Assembly (NCBI GenBank): GCA_002081555.1
Contig: MZNV01001276.1
Span: 1-64,000, forward strand
From: Protostelium mycophagum
Taxonomy: Eukaryota > Evosea > Variosea > Protosteliida > Protosteliaceae
DNA length: 64,000 nt
Reading direction: 5' to 3'
The position numbers and the translations under genes were made by a program. This document shows positions 53,609-64,000 of this stretch, in pieces (positions within the stretch are counted from its first letter, which is position 1; every line of letters begins with the position of its first letter). Under the pieces are notes generated by a model that was not told the origin of the DNA, did not search any database, and saw only the letters and a program-made list of their open reading frames with translations.

Positions 53609-55454
53609 CTACTCTGCTTGTAGTTTTATTCTAGCTTCCTTGATCCTCTGAAGATGAGCGAGCGCATCATTTGGGTCAATAAATAATCCAAAAGACAATT
53701 TGTGAAACACTTCAAACTCCATGTGTCTGATGGTGCTCCACTGTATTTTCATTCGATTCTCCACAGCCTACTCTTTGTGAGCCTTTCATTGTGATCGTGC
53801 GGTAACAACCGCGTAAGAACGCGGTATCATAAGCTCTTACCTCTGCAAAACTCTTCTTTTCATAGTCGATTGGGTCATTAAACTTTATCGACAATAAGAG
53901 ACAGACAACTGCATCTGTCAGCCTCTATAGCCTTTTTGCTGTGATTTCCAGACGTGTTTTATTCACGAATATTAAAATAAGATCCCAGCATATTTGTTGT
54001 GAAGTGCAGATGCACGTTGTAGTCGTCGAATGTTTACGCATCCTACTCATCGCATTTTCTCATGCGATTTAACCCTCAATGTACCCGAGTGCGTCTTATC
54101 GAGAAGAACACACAATTCAGCGTGACAAGTGCATTCAGGTACTTGAAGGGTTAAGACATACAAAATACGATTTGTTCCATCGCAGGAAGGTGAAAGACTG
54201 ACCTGCGTAAGGCTTGAAATTCTCTGGCAGAACAGCATTCTTCATGATCAATCTGTCAATGAGGACATATGACAACGCCAGAAATCCCAAGTCCAAATTC
54301 TGATCACAGTCAGCGATGGTGCAATATCTTTGATCTCATTTATAATGTTCAGCCAGATGTTCTTCAGAGAATGACGATCATTTAGAATGCAGTTGAAAGT
54401 ACTCGAATCGACTTACGGTGTCCATGATGATGTATAATAATTTCTTCTTTGCCTTTCTAATCTTGTGTAGTTTGAGGCCAGTAACCATCCACGGATGCTT
54501 CCTCTGAAACTGTTCGTTTAGATCATATTTTAGCTCATCACGCCTGACAAAAGGGATGACAGAGCCCTATTGAAATTTCAGCGAAATTTCATCAAAACCT
54601 CAGCGAAATTTCATTAAAATCTCAAAAAAGTGAGGGAAATGTTGTGCCGAGAAATCATTATGGGTTCGTGGTACAAGGAACAGAATTGAAATATTAAAAT
54701 CCATTGCAATGATATTGATTTTTAGGCGAGTAGAGGTATTGAAGACTCACTCTATAATAAGGTAAACTCAGGACAGTGCGATGCTTTCCCGTCTTTAGAT
54801 CAGGATCATCGATGAAATCCGGATCGTATGAGGAGATGTTGGATGTCCTCTTTGGCTCTGCATTATCTTCTTCATTTGGTACGCTATCGTCTGAGACCCA
54901 AAATGGTGACAAGAGATTTCCGGATGCATCTGCACCTGCCTTCTCGCCGTGTGTATTCTCTCTAACAAAATAAATAAAATGAAATGAATATTGATAATGA
55001 GTGGACATACCCAACAGAGACGTCCTCTTCTTTTCGTTTTCGGACTGGTTCGTATTTTAATACAGAAGATACTACAAATGGATATTGCTTCTAAATCATC
55101 ATCAATAATTTGAAAATCACGTTTGTGTTAATCTTGTGTGATCACCCACTTTTCCTGGAAGGAAGAGCAATCGAGCATCATTTTCATACAGACAATATGC
55201 TTTTCTGTCATCATCTTCAATCATTGCTCGAGGAGAGATACATACAATGTTGCCGCCGATGTCCTCTTTTTGATCGCACTTCTCTTTTTATCTCCACTCG
55301 ATCTCGCATCAAACTTTTTAGAAGGCCTCTTCTCTTGACTTTGCGATTCGCACTCTTCGCTGTCTCTCAATTCATCATTTCCCAGACTGATGCTCTTTAA
55401 AAAATTCGTGGCAGCTTCATCACTTCGTGCTGGTCGTTGAGGTGTTCGCGGCAT
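53609..55454 (-). CDS. CABLES-like cyclin-fold protein
   Basis: Starts MPRTPQRPARSDEAATNFLK, with a Ser/basic-rich disordered N-terminus. The C-terminal part matches the CABLES cyclin box: VIPFVRRDELKYDLNEQFQR, KHPWMVTGLKLHKIRKAKKK, LGFLALSYVLIDRLIMKNAV, LLLSIKFNDPIDYEKKSFAE, and WSTIRHMEFEVFHKLSFGL. It ends ARIKLQAE. CABLES proteins link CDK5/CDK2 with tyrosine kinases in animals; here only the cyclin-like fold is supported. Introns contain reiterated GAAATTTC motifs (54570-54640) and a GCGGTAACAACCGC palindrome (53799-53812). Confidence 0.75.
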
Positions 55455-55884
55455 CGATGATATGTCGATCGATAATCCTCGAAATTCGGATATATTTATA
55501 AATATATTCTACAATTACCGATACGGTGTCAACCGCGAATGAAAGGAATGACAATGACTGCTATTATCTCTGTAGCTATGTACAACACGTGAAAACCCGA
55601 GACTGGGTCCAGAAAAGCCCTGAAAAAGCAGGCTTCCAGGCCATATTAGGCTTCAGAGATGTTTCTTGTCTTTTACAGCAAAAGACTCTAAAAACCCAAT
55701 CGTCTCGCCAAAACTGATGAACATACTGAGATTATTTAATTCTTATGTTATGATTTTTTTGTACATTTTAAAAGTATTATTATTATAAAATGAGGACCGG
55801 AATATCACTGAACCTCGCGCTCGCGTTGATGCGCGAAATTCGTGATTTTTGGTTGCCGCAGAGCTCAAACAAACCGAATTGAAC
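55455..55884. promoter_or_regulatory. Divergent CABLES/DUF2855 intergenic region
   Basis: 430 bp between two divergent genes. Contains ATTACCGATACGGTGTCAACCGCG near 55515 (another TTACCG-type palindromic stretch) and AT-rich DNA near 55740. Short open frames do not look coding. Confidence 0.35.
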
Positions 55885-57963
55885 ATGAGCACCTTAGACA
55901 ACTTGACTCTTTGTGTTCCTCGTGGAAATGGAGGCCTCTTGAAACCTGTAATTGTTCATTCTCCTTTATCCGCGGAGGCACCAAAGAATCATGTTATCAT
56001 AAGGGTGGAGACGTTCTCTTTCAGTACGAACAACATCACTTATGGTCAATTGGGAGAGACCAAAGGCTTTCAGTAAGTGCTTGACAACTGTCATCTGACA
56101 TTTTCCTGAACATCCTTTTTTCATTTTGAGACGACATCTAACGAGGTCAGGTATTTTGAATTCCATCCTGCCCCAGAGACATCAGAGACATCCTCTAAAA
56201 CTCACGGAGTGATCCCTGTGTGGGGTTTCGGAACTGTCATCTCTTCAGGGCATGCCTCCATCAGGTACATAATCAATTCAAGAAACTCCCTTCACCACTC
56301 TAAACAAGACTAATATATAACAATCCATCGAGATAAAATAAGTATTTAAAGATATATATTCTGACGCTCCTGTTCTAAAAATAGCCTCAAAATCACGTGA
56401 TAGACTATTGAAACACGCAGTGTCGGAGAGAGAGTTTATGGGTATTTCCCCATGTCCAGATATACGCTCATCGATTTGGACCTCCAAAAGCCTGTCAACA
56501 AAAACGGATTCTATGCGCACAGACCACATCTTCCTGCAGGTCAGACGTTAAAGAGATCAACTCTCATTTGTGTAATTATGGGTGTACGAAAACCCTGACA
56601 TTTTACAACGAGACCAGACATATATTTATTTTATTGATTTTCTGGTGAATTTAAAATAAAATTCCTCAGAATTTGTGCCATACAACACGATCACCAGATG
56701 CGCAACCGACACGATGTATAGAAGTGACAAGGAGAATGAGACTGCATTATATCGTCCTCTCTTTTGGACAAGCTTTTGGATGGAGGACTGGCTCTCTGTT
56801 ATAGGTCGGTCTTATCGTGATTGAAATTCAATTTATTTTATTTGTAAATATCTGTGAATATGATGAGCTGCACATGACGTGACATGGCATGGCATGACAT
56901 CTGACATGACATGGCCTAACATGATGGTGGATCTGATTGAGTCAACAGATTACAAAGGTGCCGAGCGCGTGTTGATTTCTTCTGCATCTTCCAAAACGGC
57001 GTATGCCCTTGCATATCTCGTTCAAAAAAGAAATAAAAGCAGGAAGACCCCCAGAACCGTCGTCGGGCTCACTTCCAAGAAAAATCTGGAGTTCACGAAG
57101 AGCTTGGGGCTGTATGACGTGGTGATGACGTATGATGACGTGGACAAGGTACATATTGTTCAGAGTCAAAACATCTCGAATGTCTTTCAAAATCCAAATT
57201 CGTGACGATTGTAGATTGATGATGGAAAGTGGATTTACGTAGATGTTGCAGGAAACAATGACTTGAACGATAAGATCTTCGCCAAGATGAGGAGAAGCGA
57301 CAAGAACACTCTTCTGGGGGCCGTTGTCTTGGGAATGACCAACATCGAGAGCGTTGAAAAGTAAATCTTAACATCTTCAAGATTTTGAAGTAAAAAGTTT
57401 GGCGAGAAAACAACCAAAATATTTTTGATCTTTTTACAATATAATGAATATCCCATAATTATAAATAAACCAGGTCTGCAATGACCCAGAAAAACAAAAT
57501 GGACGAATTTTTCACTCCTTTGTGGATGGCGGAAAGGCGCCAGACTCTATCTGCGAAGGAAATACACACCGTAAGTCTCTTTCAAAATTCAAATCGTTTT
57601 ATTTGGCGGGATGTTTTCTGATTCGAGGAAATTATTTTTTTCATCAAAAATAAAAATATGAAGTCAATTAAATTCGCCCTCATTATGGGATTACTCTGAC
57701 ACTGCAGCGCAGATGCAAGTGAAAGCTTGGGCAGAACTACTGGAAGATAGCGTCAAGTGGCTGCATATGGAGAATACTTGGCTTGATCATATCATTGAAA
57801 GGTAGACCGCAAAGCCCATATAAATCCATGATGTTACCTCTTCAGCACTTACAAATAAAGGTACCTGAATACTGCCCACGGAAAAGTCGAAGCCAACAAA
57901 GGACAAACCTTCTCACTCTGGAAGAATAATGAATACAAAGACGTGCCTCTTTCAAAGCTGTAG
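55885..57963 (+). CDS. DUF2855 (MDR-like) family protein
   Basis: Starts MSTLDNLTLCVPRGNGGLLK. Family landmarks: VIIRVETFSFSTNNITYGQL, VIPVWGFGTVISSGH, GERVYGYFPMSRYTLI, FVPYNTITRC, YRPLFWTSFWMEDWL, RVLISSASSKTAYALAYLVQ and IYVDVAGNNDLNDKIF. The layout mimics medium-chain dehydrogenases (N-terminal GroES-like, Rossmann SASSKTA) without zinc ligands. Biochemical role unknown in the family; found in fungi, bacteria and protists. Ends DVPLSKL. About ten short introns. Confidence 0.85.
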
Positions 57964-58565
57964 ACACCAACTATAAATCCAACTTTTGGTGTTTTTTTAT
58001 CAATTTACATTTCAAATGCCAAAGAGGACAGAAAATATTGTTCAAGCTTTTATTCACATTGATATCGCTTGGTACACCACCTCCTGTACCCCAGGACAAA
58101 CGGTGTTGCGAGGGAAAAAAAGCTCTCAGGGTAATGATATGTAGGTGGCAACGATTCTTGACATATCCACCAAATATTGGATCACTACCACTGTTGATCC
58201 CTCAACTATGTCTTCTACCATATTATCACAGCGATTTATTTTGCATGCTCCGGGTCAATAATTGTCTTTCCTACCAAAAAATCAAAATAATACCGAAAAT
58301 AGATTTATTTATGGGAACGAATGATATAAAATAAAATAAAATATATTTTCGTCCATTGAAGACCTTGATGGCATATGCTGGTGAATGATCCTTTGGCACT
58401 CACGATGCAGTATCGAATCGTTTGATAAGAAAGATCAAGAGCTTCCATGAAACGAAAATTGAGAAGAATCTGTCATCTACAACCATAAAGGTTGTCTGGA
58501 CAATAGAAATTCAATTTTCGAAGAAAAAATGAGATTTTTTTAATCTTTCTTATGTACAAAATTTA
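57964..58565. other. Convergent intergenic region between DUF2855 and ATG9
   Basis: About 600 bp between two stops. A possible tiny gene starts at 58016 (MPKRTENIVQAFIHIDIAWY) and could be spliced at TCTCAGG|GTAATG, but coding evidence is weak. Otherwise AT-rich with no repeat or RNA gene recognised. Confidence 0.3.
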
Positions 58566-61500
58566 TTATTGTGAGTGTTGGGAGAATCTCAACGGCCTGT
58601 TGTACATATTTCTGTGGAATCTCTGGAGATTTGCGACACTTTCAGACAAGGTGAGAGACTCCTCCATGAGGGTGGAGTCGGAGATGTGAGAGTCTCCAAG
58701 AGACTGTGGAGAAGTTAAAAAATAAACCATTCAATTTTTCACAAAAAATAATAAAAAAAGATGACTTGGTGTAAAAATCAGAAATTTCGAAAAAATTTTG
58801 GAAAACAAAAAAAATCTTTTTCCAGGAAGGTCTTTTCCGATAAAAAATTTAGAAAATATTGTTCCGGAGAAAACGTTTCGAAAAATCTCACCCATGCCAA
58901 TCCGCTGTGAACATTATTTGGTTCTGATTGAGTAGAAGAGACCATACTGTTGCTGAACTGTGATGGGAGATTTCCCATGGCAGCGGATACGTTTGCGAGG
59001 TATCTGTCACCTTCTGCTCCGGGTTGCCATTCTGGATTATTGGCCTGTAGTTTTTAATTTTAATCTTTTCTGGAATGTTTTTTTAATTTATTTTCTTCTG
59101 ATTTTCCTGAATTGCAAAAAACATTTTATAAGGCAAAAGAATAGAGTAAATTTACATCATGAATATTTTTCATCTTGAAAATATTTCATCTTGAAGATAT
59201 TTCATCTTGAAAATTTTTCACCTTGAAATTGAGGAATGATTTCTCCATCTTGCCTTGCTTAGTTCTCTGTCTTTTATTTGAACTGGACTCCGCCCCGTAG
59301 TTTTTGGAACCGTGTTCTGCCAGGGGGAAGATGGCAAACTTGCAGACATCGCCCACACCGTTGGCTTGTACTGTATACTCTTTGAAAAACATGATGATAC
59401 TCTCTGTGACTCTTTAACTTTTTTGTAAGAAAAAATTGTATTTTTTGTTGTGATGAGGGAGATAAAATTATTTTTTGCTTTGCGGACTTGCTATTTTTCG
59501 AATTCTTTTGAGAAATATGAGAGTATAATTATGATTATTTTTTATCGAGGATGTAGTATCATTTCGTCCAAGCCACAATGGCAAGATGTGATGCATAACT
59601 ACTCAAGATTTTTTGCAATGATTCACCTGCAGAATGAGGAAGAGAAAACAGTAGAATGAGCGGTGTGAACAAAACGCTCATCAGTTCGGTCAGCAGGACC
59701 GCCACTTTGTACTGAAATAACTCTGTAAATTCTCCCAACACCTATGGATGTCAGCCTTCTCCGTAATCATCTGATGATTACGCAGTATTTTAATATTACG
59801 GCTGTGCCGGAGTATCCACTCTGCGATTAGTACTTCTGCTTGAACATTAAAGTGAGGGTCCTTTTACTCTTTTTAAAGAGCTTATCAATTAAAACAAAAA
59901 GCTCGACAACTTGCACTACGAAATGGTAGTATCCCGTCTTAACACAATGTAGAATATCAACATATCGCTACTCACTCTTTTGCTGTGTGTCTTGCCTCTC
60001 CAGCTCTTGGGCATATAATGTGTGTGTCCCACAACATCCTCCATCACTTTACTCGGATCACTCGCAAGCGCCGGGTCAGGCACCAGCGATCTACAAACTG
60101 CCAGGACCGAAGTGGCAACACCCAGCAGCCAGAATACGCTGACGTCGGGGGCGATGTTCAGCTTTAAAATCATATCATCGTTGATGAGACCGAATAGAAC
60201 AAATACGATGACAATAGAGCCTACGATGAAAGAGGTGAATCTGGATTTTGTTCAGTATTTTGTGATGTTTTTGTTGAGATGTGGTCAAATAGTCATCGCT
60301 TTTCCTCTGCCAGATGTGCCTGCAGGTGGAACGCACGACCAGTCTCTGCGGCAGAGTCGCAGAAAAATTATGGATAATATTAAACCTTTGTAAAGCACAA
60401 GAAAACCACAAACCTGGCGAGAATGATAAGAATATCAACGTGAAAAGAATTGACATATTTTTCAGCCAGCGGCTTTGACGCGTTCAACCTCCTCTGGAAG
60501 ATGTGGGGCAGCTCGTTCAACTCCCGGAATTTCCATTTGGCAAGCGGTGACCACTCTCTCAACGCAAAAGAACCAGGTTTGCTGTGTATCTCCTGATATC
60601 AACATCAGAATATTGAAACATAAAGTCTAAAAAATATTCGGATGTCCCACCTCCCCGTATTTAAAGACGAGGTAGATGATGAGGAAGACAAACAGGAAGG
60701 GGGAGATAAAGAGGCCGACCAGCCCCATCAGACGGAACCGTTTTCTCAAACTGTAAGAATAAGTATATGTTATCATTTTATTATATTATAACACTCCGCT
60801 TGTCTGTTGTACAGATTGGACCATAAAGAATGATAAAATAAAAATTCACCCTGCAGCTCCGTTCTGTGTGGACGAAGAGATAATACTGTGTTGTAGTCCG
60901 TGCGCGTTGAAAATGTAATTGAAGATAGTAAAGGAGAGGCCCCACTCCAGAGTTTTTGTGACGACTGATCTGCTGGTCAGAGGTACAAATGGGATTTCCA
61001 AGTTCAGGGTGTCTTTGTTGATCATCGCGATGAGATAGTTTTGCTTCCTGCTGTTAGTCAAAATCTACCGGTGGGTCTCTGTCGCGGCATCCGCAGCCGG
61101 CCGGATTCTTTGATGAATAGAGATGATGAAAAGTGACCTCATGATGCAGTTGGCGATGTCTAAATGAGTGAGGCGTTCCTTGGTGTTGCAGAGTCTTGGT
61201 ATAGAGATCAACTTCTGCACGACTTCGTTCCATTCAACGGTATGAATGTCATCCTGACGTTTATTAGACATGTTCATTATCCAAAGAATTTGATTTTAGA
61301 GACGTTGTGCACAGGTGGGATAGCTGATCGTAGTTAGATCATCCCATGATGTGAGAGGGCTCACAGCCTGCTCTCATCATCGCACCTGTGCTGCTCTCGC
61401 CATGACGAATGTTCGAGACCATTTTTACCTCTGTGATCCTCAGTTCCTTGTTGAAAAATTGTTTCATCCCCCAAGAGTTCTTTACATCGTACAGGAATGT

Positions 61501-62067
61501 GCAGAGCTGGTACAGCCAAAAGAGGAAGAAAATTCCCAAACACATTCCCAGAAAAGGATTTAATCTGGCACGATTCAGACGTATGAGAGAATCATGTCTT
61601 ACCCTGTGTAACGGATGGCAGATGGGAGGTAATGTGTCTTAAATAGTTCTACGTAATCAATAGAGGTGATGAGAAATGTAGCGAGAAAAATGACCCAAAG
61701 AAGCGTTCTATAGATGTTTAGTGATGTTTTGGTCCTTAATTACATTAAAAATGAATGATCAATCTTACATTAGATTGAGCGCCTTTGCCATTATAATACA
61801 TACAAAACCTTTTCCTAAGAAATAATTGTATACAGAGCATAAGAACCGATCCAAGTTCACATGGCTGCTCATATAATATGGAACTTCATTAGAAGCCTCT
61901 AAAAAACTTGTAGCATCGGGCTGAACACCCCTCGATGAGGACCTCCATTGACTTCCGATGTTGATGTTGAAACTCTCGGTATTTGTCTGTCTATTCCGTT
62001 CTAGATGGTCAGATCTTCTCTCATATGCATGGTCCTCCTCAAAACGATGATAGTCCCAACCAGACAT
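58566..62067 (-). CDS. ATG9: Autophagy lipid scramblase ATG9
   Basis: Core autophagy membrane protein; trimeric scramblase on Golgi/endosome-derived vesicles that seed autophagosomes. Starts MSGWDYHRFEEDHAYERRSD. Landmarks in order: LDRFLCSVYNYFLGKGFVCI, FLATFLITSIDY, LGIFFLFWLYQLCTFLYDVK, VVQKLISIPRLCN.., QNYLIAMINKDTLNLEIPFV, RKRFRLMGLVGLFISPFLF, FRELNELPHIFQRRLNASKP, AEKYVNSFHVDILIILAR, VCRSLVPDPALASDP, GHTHYMPKSWRGKTHSK, FTELFQYKVAVLLTELMS and NGVGDVCKFA. The cytosolic tail ends RPLRFSQHSQ. Architecture and length match other ATG9s. The intron near 59400-59640 is longer than average. Confidence 0.92.
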
Positions 62068-62343
62068 TGTATGAATGTCTTTGTCAAGGATCGATGTGTG
62101 CTTTGTGTTGGAAGACCGAATTGAACAGAAAACTGAAATTTATCTGAACAATCTACAACGATAAATTCTTTCGGCGAATTTTTTGGCCGCTCTGAAGAAA
62201 GCTTCTCACTAACTACCGTGAAAGTTCACGGTAACTATTTCAAAGTCCTCATGTCATGATGGACATGGCCACAAAAATTTCGAGCTACAGCGACAACTTC
62301 ACCTCTTCTTTATATCTGAACTTTTGGTGATCATCGTGAAGAT

Positions 62344-63126
62344 TTATTGGCGGTGCTGGCAGGCAGGAGGGGGGTTCTGTCCTTTGTATTGAGAGCAGAT
62401 GTAAGTTATGATCTCAGACACTTTGTGTGTCTTGCAGGATTTCCAATCGAAGTCATGAATGCAGAATAACTCGTCTTGGATGTACATTGTGCAGGAGTTT
62501 CTGTCATCATCAGTATCAAAGAAGTCAATCCAGGAAGAGCTCACTTTACACCTTTGGATTTGGTGTACTTGATCGATTCAGACAATAGAGAGTTTCCTTC
62601 TGCGCCTGATGCACACGAAGCCAAGGCGGTGCTGTTGAGACCTGATGACGTTATGTTTCAACTTAATGATGATGATCATATATTACCAGCTTTCTTCGCA
62701 CAAACAGCAGCAAAATCTCCTTTGAATAAGGCTTTATCTTCGCAGACAGCATAATTCCACCAAGCAATGTCAGAAGATTGAGACTTGGCGCACAACTGCA
62801 TTTTGTTTCCAAGACACTGAGATGATGAGCTGTGTTTGAGAGAAACGGAATCACCTCTTCAGGTCCGTGCTTGCAAGTGAAGGTGCCGTTAGAAGTCTCG
62901 TCCGCGATGTAGTGAAGACTTGTGTTGAGGATCGTGTGAAGTTGTCGAACGACTGGGTCGTAAAGCGTTTCACACAACCTCGCATCTGCACTGGTCATTC
63001 TCGTCATTTCATTTTAATATGAATTTTACCTGGGCATCTTGACATGACGAAGAAGTCAAGAGAGACCAAATCCGAGCCCATACAAGCGGCTAATAAAAGA
63101 GAGAGCAAGACGATGGTGTTCTTCAT
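62344..63126 (-). CDS. GILT-like secreted thiol reductase
   Basis: Starts MKNTIVLLSLLLAACMGSDL, a signal peptide. Five exons join in frame: SLDFFVMSRCPDARLCETLY, then SNGTFTCKHGPEECLGNKMQ followed by LCAKSQ (the GILT CxHG...ECxxN...LC signature), ALASCASGAEGNSL, and NSCTMYIQDELFCIHDFDWK followed by SCKTHK. The N-terminal active-site region is CPDARLC in place of CxxC, as in the 'CPDA' branch of the family. GILT enzymes reduce disulfides in lysosomes; a role in digesting phagocytosed protein is inference. The start at 63126 is chosen for the signal peptide over an upstream in-frame ATG. Confidence 0.85.
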
Positions 63127-63457
63127 GTTGTGTTTGTTTTTGTGTCCGTGACATGCATCACAAAAAATCACGCGGAGATTCCGCAACCCCTTCTACAAGA
63201 AGGAGGATTTTGAAATGCATGAAAAGAAACTGCCCGATTGTCCAACTCTTCGTGTTTAGATCGACCCAGACACCGAAGCCATTCCACAAATCGAAATCAG
63301 TGTGACATTTCCTGCATTTTGAGATAAAACGGTATGAAATTTGACATTATCACGGTAGGTTACCGCGATAAAACCCACCGGATCTTCCGTGGTAGGTGAA
63401 ATTTCTCTTCCCAAAGCTCAGTTGCTGGCCTCTCTCGCCTGCATTATTGAGCCGATC

Positions 63458-64000
63458 ATGGGTGGGGACATTGCCGAACGTATCAGTCTGTTGAGAGAAA
63501 CTTTGGATAGGATCTCCAGGAGATCCCTGCATCAGAGAGCCTCAAATAAATCTACTATCAACTACATTACCTTAGATGATGACCTCATGTTTGGTGAAGA
63601 AGAAGACCCACTGATTGAAGATATAGAGAAGGTCATCCATGATATGTCTGATCATCCACCTGTTTTATATAAGAGAAGGTGGTGGGTGTTTCTGATCTTC
63701 TCGCTATTGAGCATGATGGTAAGTGGAACCTTTTTGTATGCCAATTTCGAAGCTGTTTTCACGAAATGATGCTGACTTCCGAAGCAATGCACCATCTGGA
63801 TTACATATACCCCACTTGTTGGGCCAACGAGAGAATTATTTGACATTTCAGAGAAGATGATCGATAACATGATGGTGTGTGAAGGCTTCCTTGTGATTCT
63901 AAATGATGATCTCGACAGGCGCAAGCAGCCTTAGTTTTTTTAGTTGTGATGCCGATCAGCACTTGGATGCTGGACAGATTAGGTACAGTTTCTAAAAATG
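63458..64000 (+). CDS. SLC49/FLVCR-like MFS transporter, 5' part only
   Basis: Runs off the right edge. Hydrophilic N-terminus (MGGDIAERISLLRETLDR, acidic stretch MFGEEEDPLIEDIEK) followed by YKRRWWVFLIFSLLSMM, then after a 66-nt intron QCTIWITYTPLVGPTRELF, and QAALVFLVVMPISTWMLDRL. This pattern (RRW..L..FSLL, W.TF.P...., P..W.LD..G) is that of FLVCR/DIRC2 carriers of haem, choline or related solutes. Substrate unknown. An in-frame upstream start at about 63389 is possible. Confidence 0.7.

Noticed and set aside
58016-58320. Small gene after DUF2855
   Set aside because: Frame is short, splice join is weak and composition is not clearly coding; mentioned only within the intergenic entry.
59160-59225. 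ATTTCATCTTGAAAATA tandem repeat in the ATG9 region
   Set aside because: Real short tandem repetition (about four units) but a simple intron microsatellite at an exon edge; no further significance seen.
1-64000. CRISPR arrays, operons or bacterial features
   Set aside because: Spliceosomal introns throughout, eukaryotic-only gene families and no regularly spaced direct repeats.

Overview
This is nuclear DNA from a compact, intron-rich eukaryote that uses the standard genetic code. Genes lie head to head or tail to tail with little space between them. Most introns are 35-95 nt, and several appear to be only 25-28 nt. The 3' splice site is often TTGTAG. The gene set (ATG9, half-size ABCA transporters, a calpain domain III protein without a protease, a GILT-like thiol reductase, an FHA-SAP chromosomal protein, CABLES, ECD) suits a free-living unicellular protist. 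An amoebozoan is my best guess, but this is inference from gene content and not a placement.

Layout. 1-2.4 kb: a 5S rRNA gene (-) inside the last visible intron of an ENPP ectonucleotide pyrophosphatase (-), whose 3' end lies off the window. 2.7-5.6 kb: a Ras-PH-ArfGAP-ankyrin protein of AGAP type (+), then a small membrane protein (+). 6.0-13.1 kb: two divergent half-size ABCA transporters. 13.2-14.9 kb: exosome subunit RRP4 (-), with a second 5S gene in an intron. 15.0-20.4 kb: UTP23, a THEM6-like hotdog protein and a C2/calpain-III array protein (all +). 20.5-24.4 kb: a Ki-67-like FHA...SAP protein (-). 24.9-28.8 kb: a strongly codon-biased hydrophilic protein and a nodulin-like MFS carrier (+). 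29.4-33.8 kb: a winged-helix/PHD chromatin protein (+). 34.1-38.8 kb: a disordered protein and a USP20/33-type deubiquitinase (-). 39.3-40.0 kb: PTP4A/PRL phosphatase (+). 40.1-45.2 kb: a PiggyBac-derived gene, small unknown genes and a DXD glycosyltransferase (-). 45.8-49.5 kb: a CDP-alcohol phosphotransferase and TRM5 (-), with a duplicated MFS fragment between them. 49.6-53.4 kb: NDUFA9, ECD and a small gene (+). 53.6-55.5 kb: CABLES (-). 55.9-58.0 kb: DUF2855 (+). 58.6-63.1 kb: ATG9 and a GILT-like reductase (-). 63.5 kb to the edge: an SLC49/FLVCR-like carrier (+, cut by the window).

The genes are mostly housekeeping and do not form one pathway. Three act in rRNA or tRNA biology (RRP4, UTP23, TRM5), and two 5S rRNA genes are embedded in the same window. 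The most unusual observations are: the two 5S genes, identical over 114 nt within a 171-bp repeat and both in sense orientation in introns of protein genes; introns of about 25-28 nt; a recurrent noncoding palindrome built from TTACCGTG half-sites; and several unusual domain architectures. Gene spans run from start codon to stop codon unless stated. Internal exon boundaries were read by eye from GT-AG signals and frame continuity.
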